Shown here: one piece after another, positions 56,115-64,000 of the stretch
How positions within the stretch are numbered: the first letter of the stretch is position 1
Layout of the letters: each line of letters begins with the position of its first letter
Source: Melampsora larici-populina 98AG31
Lineage: Eukaryota > Basidiomycota > Pucciniomycetes > Pucciniales > Melampsoraceae
Assembly (NCBI RefSeq): GCF_000204055.1
Contig: NW_006768837.1
Coordinates: 125,020 to 189,019 of the forward strand
Direction of reading: 5' to 3'
DNA: 64,000 nucleotides
Notes under the pieces: model-generated
The model's input: the letters and a program-made list of their open reading frames with translations, nothing else
The model's database searches: none
Told to the model about the DNA's origin: nothing
Program-made: the position numbers and the translations under genes

Positions 56115-59112
56115 ATGGTCACATCCATTCATCAACTACCACCCGAATCATTATCTCATATATTCGCTCATTTATCACCCGATGAAATGTTACTCTCTAC
56201 ATTAGTTTGTCAAACTTGGTATGTGATTTGATAACATAATCCAATTCAGATTTCACTAAGATCAAACAGATGGATTGGAATATCTTGATCTGATCTTTCA
56301 TGTTTTTTTTTTTTTGTTTTAGGTATAATCTTATTAAAGATGATTCGTGTTGGCAGGTACAAACTCTTTTATTTTGATATTCAAACGCCAAGAAAAAACA
56401 AATCTTCTATAATCATATCATACGAAAAGAACTGATTATTTTTAGTCAAACTCTTTCAAGAAGAAAAAAAACTAATCAAAATTCTAAACCATTTTTGATA
56501 TCTTTAATTCATGATGATCAATTTGAACCATATAGGCAGCATTTGAAATTTATTTTAAAATCCAATCATCACAAGAATTTAATCAAACTTTACAGAAATG
56601 GGAAACTAATTCAAAACAAACAGAACAAGAAGAAGGACGAATAAGAAGATCTTCAAATCAGTTTACAAGAATTGATCCAACAAGTTGGAAAAATGAATAT
56701 TTGATTCGGTTTAAACTTTTAAGGTTCATCTATGTAACATCTTTCAAACCTTTCAATTTTTGTTTCTAATCAATATGTTTACTAATCAACATGTTTTCTG
56801 GTTTGATTACAGAAAATGGAAGAAATCTAAATTAGGCACGATAACCTATAACCCAAGCATAGGACCGATCACCGAAACCCATCTAAACCATCAAAGCACC
56901 GAATCCGAATCCCCAAACTTAACGATCACTTCCCTAAAATCCGGTACGACCATCCGTCTAGATCCATGGACCCGAAAATTAACTTTGCCCAAACTAGAAT
57001 GTAATCCCACCGATCCCCCAATTCCAGTTCATTTAACAAACCATCTTGATCCGATTTGTTTTTCTTTAAATTCAGAGGGAAATCAGGTCTTTTGGGGTAT
57101 GAGGAATGGAGAGATTAGGGTTTGTAGATGTGATGAAGTTTCTGGAGGTTCGAGAGTGGATCGGATCGGATCGGATGAAAGTCGTCATACGTTGGCCATC
57201 AATTGTTTGAAATCTATTCAAGTGTTTCAAAAACCTACACCGATTCAACTAGAACATCATCGTGAAAATGAATTAAAAGTTGGAACCAAAGCAGAAGTTT
57301 ATGACTTTCTGGTGTCTTGTTCTTTGATGGGTGATCTTAAGATTTGGACAATTAAGAATGAACCACAAGAATCATCATCAAGTTGTTTAGGAACGGTTTT
57401 TTTGAATGATTCAGAAGGATTCAATGGGATTGGAAATCATATAAGTTTTGCAATCACCGAAGATGAAAACTATCATAATATCTTAGTGGTAGGCACTCAA
57501 AATGGATCAATTCATCTGTGGACCGGATTACGATTCTTCAATCAAGACTCTACCACCAACATCTTCACAAGTGCTGAAAGTTATCAAATCATTAATCCTA
57601 TCGAAACTAATTTATTACAATCTATTAATGTTTTAGAAATCGATGGTTCTGGGAAACCTTCTTTATTGGTTCAAAGAGGATCGAATGAATTCTTTGAAAG
57701 ACATTGGATTTCGAATGACAAAACTCCCCATGAAGGATCAAATGATGATAAGTTTTTAAAGTATGGAAATCAATTCGGTTCATTAAGTTCATTAACTTGT
57801 ATCCAACAAGATTTCCATCACCACCGGTTTCAAGTTTTTTCAAGGCTCTCAAAGCCAAGTACAAGTATCAAACATCCAAGATGGAATTTAAATTCAAAAC
57901 GAAACCCAAGATTTCAATCTGATTCAAAACAAAATCAAGCTTCATATCAAGTCGTCTCGGGTGATCGGAATGGGAAAACGTATTTGTGGAGTTGGAGAAT
58001 GGATGATTTGGATGGGTTGGAGGTTGGATCTTGTATGAAACCTCCATTGATGTGTTTACAAGAGTCAGGTGCATTAGTGACATCCATTTTGATCACACCC
58101 ATGTTAATTGCAATAGGAGGGTAAGTTTTTTTTTCAAAATCCAAAGCTCATTTTCAAAGACGACTCAAGACTGATCTTTGGATCTCTGTTTCACTCTTTT
58201 GATAGGCAAGATGGAATGACTAAAGTATATGATGCTTTAACGGGAGAACTGTTAAGATTGTTTGGTGATAAGAAAACTTGTAAAGAAAGAAGCAGAATGT
58301 CACAACGAACAAGTGGTGGTTCGGAAACAGAATTGAATGAGATCCATCAACGGTTTAAGGTTACAACGATCGGATTGGATCATGATTCGATTTTCATTGG
58401 GTTGGGTGAATTGATGATGGTTTGGAAGATTGATCGGATTCATCAACCTAAGCCAAAGAAAGGTGAGTTGCGGTTGCGCGTAAAGATAAAAAGGGTTGAG
58501 GTGTTGTTGATCTTTGGTTTTGTAGATTTGCGTAGTAAAGTGCCAGGACGGGTGGTGAGTAAACGAATAGGATCATCCAGTAAGTTTTTCTTATTCTTCA
58601 TTACATTCTATTTTAATCAAGTTGTTCAAGTCTGATTTGTTGATTGAATTGGTGGTGATGAATTAGATTTTCGAGAGATTCAAGATGAAGTGATTGATAC
58701 TCAAGAGATAGATAGGATTAAATTAGAATCTAAAGAGAAAGAAGAAGAATTGAAAAGAAGATATTATGGAGAGTTTAGTGAATGGATGAATGAAGAAGAA
58801 TTGATTGAGTATATGAAGATGATTTCGATTGAAGAGAATGGGAATAGAATTGAAGGTGATGAAGAATGGGAAACATGGAAAGAAACAGAAGTAGTAGGAA
58901 TAGAAGAGAGAGATGGAAGAAGTGATGTAGATGAAAGTAGTTTGGTGATGAGAGCTAGTGGGAGTGGTGACGGTGAGTTTGAAGGGTTGAAGGATGAATT
59001 GAATTTAGATGATTGGCCATTGATGATAGAAGGTAGAGGTGCTAGAGAGAGAAGAGGATCGAATGGGAATAGTCCATGGAAGAAGAAGAAGAGATGGATT
59101 CAAGTTGATTGA
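56115..59112 (+). CDS. F-box protein with a WD-repeat-like propeller
   Basis: Probable substrate-recognition subunit of an SCF ubiquitin ligase. The start MVTSIHQLPPESLSHIFAHL at 56115 lies directly in the F-box, which continues across an intron (about 56219-56323) as VCQTWYNLIKDDSCWQ. A linker ends in SWKNEYLIRFKLLRKWKKSK, the basic helix commonly found between F-box and propeller. The C-terminal part has beta-propeller-like strands (ICFSLNSEGNQVFWGMRNG, DFLVSCSLMGDLKIWTIK, NILVVGTQNGSIHLWTG, YQVVSGDRNGKTYLWSW, GGQDGMTKVYDALTGELLR). The end is a highly acidic, Lys-rich tail (58690-59112). Exon borders between 56340 and 56560 are uncertain. Diverged WD repeats; the target is unknown. Confidence 0.82.
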
Positions 59113-59475
59113 GATGTGTATGAGTGATGATAAGATGTAGTATTAGTATGTATGTAGTTGAGATTGAGATCTGATTGTGTAGATCTGATTGGAATCTGAT
59201 CTGATGGATGATTTGAATCTTGACTTGATTTTAATTTTAATTTATATGTAATTTAAATTAAACTTAAATTGGATTGGATCGATAGTCCTTGAAAATCGAA
59301 CAAAAGTCAATATAAAAAGGTGGATTGATCGAGTTTGGAAATAGTTCTTTCAGATTTTTAAAATTCACTTCAAATCCAAATCGAAATCGAAATCCAAAGA
59401 TAAACTTATCGAATCAACCCACTACCACTACCACTACCACCACTACCATCATCATCATCATCAAATAATAATAGA
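59113..59475. other. Short intergenic region
   Basis: 3' end of the F-box gene and upstream region of the GAF-domain gene. It includes an ACTACCACT/CATCAT simple repeat (about 59420-59462) just before the ATG. Nothing else. Confidence 0.6.
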
Positions 59476-61782
59476 ATGAGTAGTAAATTATTGAATAAAC
59501 TTAAAACTAAATTACAATCTAAATCCAGTCTTACTAAACCATCCTCAACAGCTTATGAAGATTATCTTAAATCATATTCAAATGTAAATGATAATCTCAT
59601 TGTCTCTCTGAATCTCAACTTACTAATCTTATCAATGATTTGATGAATTGAATTGAATTTAGGCTGAAATCGATTTAGAAAACCCACCACTTCCACCTGA
59701 TCATCATTCATCTCATCCTAATCAATTCTTTTCAGCTCCCTTACCTCCATTCGAATCAAAAAGACAAAGAATCATCAATCGATTAGCCTATCATCAATCT
59801 TCTCCAGATACTACTTCAGATTCAACTCCCATCACATCTCCTACCAACACTAACTTTTCTTCTTCTCTCTCTTCTCCTTCTACTTCTCATTCTCATGCTT
59901 CCTTTGCTTATCTTCAAGATTTATATCTAAGACCTAAGTTAGATTCATTTCATTCTAGTTCGAATACCACCACCACTTCTACTACTACTGCTTTGGATAA
60001 TTCGATATCCAAACCTATTGAACATCATCTTTCGTTTTCATTGATCGATCATCCCGATCTTCATGCTCTAGTAGAAAAATGTAGGGCTCTCTTTTCGGTG
60101 GCTGCTTCAATGGTCTCAGTTGAGTTTTTGGATTTCATACTCTTCAATTCAAGATTTCGAAATCTAACTTGATCTTTGTTTTAGATCTTGGATGATGATC
60201 GGAATGTATATCTTGCTGAAAACGGTCTAAATGGAATCACTTCTCTGAGGCGTGATTTAAGTTTTTGTCAGTTTGCTTCACTTTCCTTTACATTTGGTTT
60301 CTTGATCGTGTTTCTCAAACTGTAATCTACATTTCAATAGGTTCACATACAATCTTAAATGGAGATCGAGTGTTTGCAGTACTAGATACATCAGCCGATT
60401 GGAGATTTACCAATTCACCTACCTTGGAACATCAAGCAGCAAGGTTTTATGCAGGAGCTCCAATCTTTGCACCACATTTTCCAGGTTTAATTGATTCACC
60501 ACCTGAGAAACCGGTTTGTATTGGAACGATTTGTGTTTTGGATATGAAACCAAGACAAGATTTTACCAAACAAGAAAGAGAAAGCTTATTAAGATTTGCA
60601 AATGAATGTCAATTGGTGATTTCGAATTGGTTTTTAGAAAAGATTAATGCCAAGATTAAAAGATTAGATTCGATTAATCTATCGAATTGGGTTACCTCTA
60701 CAACTTCTAATCATCATCAAACTTCATCAATTAAAAAACCTGACTTGATACCGATTTCGAGTAATTTAGTCAATGTTGAAGAAGTAGAAGAAGTAGAAGA
60801 TCATCAAAAACCAATACCTACTTTGGATCGAACTAATTCATCAACTAAATCGATTCACGGGTTTCCATTTCTACATCCTTCATCTACATCAATTTACAAG
60901 AGCTTTCGAAGTAAGAAATCGATTTCATTCAATACAACTAAATCTACTCGGATCTCTATTCCAGATCGGATTCATCAATCTCCTAAAAAACCTTATGAAT
61001 CACCTTCACCTTCACAGATGGCTAAATTCGATTTAGCTACCAAGATCTTGGCTGAAACTTTGGAACTTTCAATGGTTTATATTGTAGCTGTTTTACCACT
61101 TCCTAAACCTATTGATTCGTTTCATTCAAAGTGTCCATCACATCAAATCTTGGTGATCTCATCACATAATGTTCCAACACCTGCTCCGGTTTTAGATTAC
61201 GATTTACATCTTGAATCGATTCGAAAGGGCCCAAAAGGATTGATATTCAATACGACACCTACACATCATGTTTTACCATCTATGAAAACCAATGGAACGT
61301 TAAAGAGTGATGAGTTTACAAAAGAAGAAGAATGGAATGAAGAACAAGCGTTTGGATATGATCGAAAGTTTGAGAAATGTTTGAGAGAAAGAAGAAGGCA
61401 TAAGTTGGGAAAAGAGAATGGATTGAAGAAGTCTGGGATCTTGTTGATGATTGGAGAAGAAAAGGAGATGAAAATGTTTAGGGTTTCGGATGAGATTGGG
61501 AAAGGGCATTCGAATGTGAAGGCGTGTGGGAATGGGAATGGAATTTCGAATGGGAAATTAGAGTTGGATTTGAAGAGAGAAGAAGAGATTGAAGAAGTTA
61601 TTGTAGGGCAAGGGGAAAAGGAAAGGGAAAGGGAAAGGGAGATCAAAGGAGGATTTGTGATTGAAGGATATTGTGTGGATCCCACAAGAGTGTTAGGGTT
61701 AGATGATTTAGTTTATTTTCAACATTTTTCAAAGGAATTGGAAAAAGATTTGGATTTTTTGTTTGATTGTCATTCGTTTTGA
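59476..61782 (+). CDS. GAF-domain protein, possible small-molecule sensor
   Basis: The start MSSKLLNKLKTKLQSKS at 59476 is followed by a Ser/Pro/Thr-rich region. The GAF domain is clear: HALVEKCRALFSVAASMVSI, LDDDRNVYLAENGLNGITSL and SFCSHTILNGDRVFAVLDTS, then ADWRFTNSP, RFYAGAPIFAPHFPG, IGTICVLDMKPRQDFTKQER and ESLLRFANECQLVISNW. This matches GAF domains of the bacterial/plant signal-transduction type (QFCAHTIL, RFYAGAPL, GTLCVID). No histidine kinase, cyclase or phosphodiesterase domain follows. The rest is a Ser/Lys-rich linker and a second possible alpha/beta region (MAKFDLATKILAETLELSMV, YIVAVLPLPKPID) that could be a diverged second GAF domain. It ends with a Lys/Arg/Glu-rich tract and a conserved-looking end (YCVDPTRVLGLDDLVYFQHF). 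Intact, three or four exons. Ligand unknown. Confidence 0.82.
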
Positions 61783-62424
61783 AAACCTGATGAAGATTAA
61801 GAAAATGTAAAACAATGAAGATGTAGAACAAGAGAAAAATGGAAAATCAAATAATTTATCAATGATCAAAGTTTTTTAATTTGAAATAAATTGAGATCAA
61901 GAAGAAAGACTTTATAGGAAGAAAACAAATCAAGAAATGAAATCAAGTTTGATGAGCTTATGAATCTTATAAATCAATTTAATGTCGAGATTTGAATTAT
62001 TCTTTTTTTTTGGTTTTTTTTTTCGGGGAGGTGAAGAAGGAAAAAGAAACAAGACACTAGTAATGTAATGTAATGTATTGTATTGTAAAGGAAAGGAAAG
62101 GAAAGTCAAATAAATCATATATGAATTTATACATTTCACTTTTTTTTTGTTTTTTTATTAGATCTGTTTTAAATTTTTAATCCAAATCTGTTTTAATTGA
62201 TTATTGATTAACTAATTTATTAATTTATTTCTTTATGGAATTTATTCATTCATTTATTCATTCATTCCCAGATTCAAGAAGAAAGATTTATAAGAAACTT
62301 AATTTGATTTTGATCTTTTTGGAATTTAGAATGTACATGTATGATAATTTGTATGATTATTTAATGTTCTTTTTGGTTTTGAATGAATGAAATAAATTAT
62401 TAAAGATTTTTTAAGATATTTACT
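61783..62424. other. Intergenic AT-rich region
   Basis: 3' UTR-like sequence after the GAF gene with poly-T/A tracts and short AATGT and GGAAA repeats (about 62060-62105). No gene. Confidence 0.55.
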
Positions 62425-62640
62425 TACAGCCATTCCAATATTTCTTGTCGCTCCGTTTTGAAAAAGAAAAAGCAAAACTCGGTGAAACCTAAGTTTTTAC
62501 TCGATAAAACTTTGAAATTGGCTGTAATTCAATGAAATACAGCCAATTCTCAGGTTTTAACCAGTTAAAACTTAGGTTTTGAGCTCATAAACTTTTTCTT
62601 TTCAAAAATGTGAGCGACAAGAAATATCGGAATGGCTGTA
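62425..62640. repeat. TA-flanked foldback MITE (Tc1/mariner-like ends)
   Basis: The 216-bp element is nearly a single palindrome. The outer arms (TACAGCCATTCCAATATTTC left; its near-match from the right end on the minus strand) enclose a second pair (AAACCTAAGTTTT / AAAACTTAGGTTT). An inner perfect pair ATTGGCTGTA...TACAGCCAAT lies at 62517-62547. Both termini are CAGCC...GGCTG next to TA, matching a TA target duplication. No coding capacity. Confidence 0.85.
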
Positions 62641-64000
62641 TGTTGTGGTAAAGAAATTTTTCTTGATTTTGATGATACATGATCCCTGAATCCCAAACAC
62701 AGTCTTTCCAGTAGATCACAGTGCTCTGTGTGAGTGGTTGTGTAATATAGAGGTCAAGCAGCTAGGTCAGAAGCTCAAGTGGCAGACCCACCATTTTGTT
62801 TGGAAGTGAGATTTAGTGAATTGTCATACATATAATCTCTTGGCCAAGTACTGATCAACTTGAAGGATTTGATGATTTACAACTTTGATCCAACTTGATC
62901 ACTAGATTTTAATCATTGATTGAGGTTCTGGATGTTTGGATTAATGATTAATGATTTGATTAATGAACGTATTTGAAAAACAACTGAGGTTTGGAAATGG
63001 ATCATAATCACAGTGCATACAGAGTTGGATTGATTGATAATTTTATAGTCTTCTGACTGATCTTCCAAACAAAACAACTCATCACTCATCAGTAAAAAAA
63101 ATCAAGAATCATACATAGTGTCTCTAGTGAGTCTTGAAGTTACAACCATGATCCATTGAAATAAAAAGCTTTTTGATCTATTTCTCTTATATGTTTTTGT
63201 TTTTTGTTTTTTTGTTTTTTTTCATTGGGATATCTGATCTTCTGTTTCATTCTCATGATTTAAGACTAGCCAAACTCAAACTCAGAATCAAATAACATAT
63301 ATCATGATCCTTTACCTCTGGGATTAATTACACACTCACCTGGATCTCTTGCATAGATCAATGCAAGCTCATGAAATTGAATTGGTAAGTTTTTTTTACC
63401 TCCAGTTTACTGTGAGATAGAAACCTCATTGCTTTTTTTCTCTGGGTAAGATCTTGTTGAGTACAAGTACCGTAAGGTCTTGTTGAGTACAAGTACCCAT
63501 AGATTTTTGGGTCAAGCTTACTGCTTCTGGCCTGTTTTCCTGCCAGGAGGGACCCTTTGAAGGTGACCAGTTCCAAATGATTTTTGCTGTAGGCTGATGG
63601 AGTAAGCATTGTCAGTTTTCAAAGCTTCTTGGACCACCTGTGGTATGTACTTACATCATTTCAAACTTTTCATAGTATGGGACTTCCATTTGATCATGCC
63701 TAGGAGATTTGGAAATCAGTTCCAAACCTTATTGATCACCTTGAATCACTTTGAAGTATGGTACTCTTTTTAATAGTTTTTGTGTTCTTCCAACACCTCA
63801 TCAAATTTTCTCCCTGATTACTTTTGATAGTCAAACATTTGTACTTTGTTAATGTTATGCTTGTTCAATTTTTTGTTTAATTTCTGATTCTCAAACCTCA
63901 AAGTTGATTTCCTTTAGTCAGTTTCTTTGGGAACCTGAAAAAATATCCTCTGTTTTGGGTTCTAAGATTGTCTTTCTGAGAATCAAAATCACACCTTGGC
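62641..64000. other. Unassigned sequence to the window edge
   Basis: AT-rich, with no exon chain or domain. It contains a 26-bp tandem duplication at 63447-63498. An ORF at 63358-63609 (minus) is a by-product of that repeat and is not called. Confidence 0.45.
63447..63498. repeat. 26-bp tandem duplication (two copies)
   Basis: The unit beginning TAAG(A/G)TCTTGTTGAGTACA and ending AAGTACC(G/C) occurs twice in direct succession with only two visible substitutions. Confidence 0.9.

Overview
This is a eukaryotic, AT-rich, intron-dense nuclear window. It carries GT...AG introns of roughly 50-110 nt, long AT-rich intergenic stretches, and fungal housekeeping genes (AUR1, DBP5, RCC1, a COX6-type cytochrome oxidase subunit). 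Gene structure, an HXT-like hexose transporter, lineage-restricted secreted proteins and several DNA transposons fit a basidiomycete, most likely a rust fungus (Pucciniales, Melampsora-like). The lineage is an inference from gene style. One 100-N assembly gap (21501-21600) lies inside a gene.

Layout. 1-3.5 kb: remnants of mobile elements, namely a possible minus-strand LTR-retroelement leader and a hAT transposase gene that lacks its C-terminal part. 4.9-24.7 kb: a minus-strand gene run with a multi-exon hexose transporter (4886-7764), a secreted Pro/Ala-rich protein with a Cys-containing C-terminal domain (10615-13929), RCC1/Ran GEF (15727-17934), a KCTD-type BTB/T1 protein (19857-22234) and a small two-pass membrane protein (24035-24655). 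25.5-31.5 kb: an approximately 6 kb two-gene DNA transposon of the KDZ-related CxC5/CxC6 type, with terminal inverted repeats, a convergent Cys-cluster companion gene, and a transposase-like gene interrupted by one in-frame stop. 31.5-32.2 kb: two GC-rich repeat islands. 32.4-39 kb: plus-strand genes for DBP5 RNA helicase, COX6-type subunit and an aquaporin-like protein with both NPA boxes altered. 40.1-41.2 kb: a C2H2 zinc-finger gene (minus). 41.2-49.5 kb: mostly unassigned repeat-like sequence with one candidate secreted-protein gene (45724-47018). 49.5-61.8 kb: AUR1 (minus), a nearly intact two-gene PIF/Harbinger transposon (51679-55829) sitting 86 bp upstream of the AUR1 start, an F-box/WD-like gene and a GAF-domain gene (both plus). 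62-64 kb: a TA-flanked palindromic MITE and unassigned sequence.

The host genes are not an operon or pathway cluster. They cover sugar uptake, Ran cycling, mRNA export, respiration, sphingolipid synthesis, ubiquitin-ligase substrate choice and signalling. The most unusual content is the CxC5/CxC6 transposon, followed by the altered aquaporin, the Harbinger insertion in the AUR1/F-box divergent promoter, and the BTB domain split by a Ser/Glu insert.
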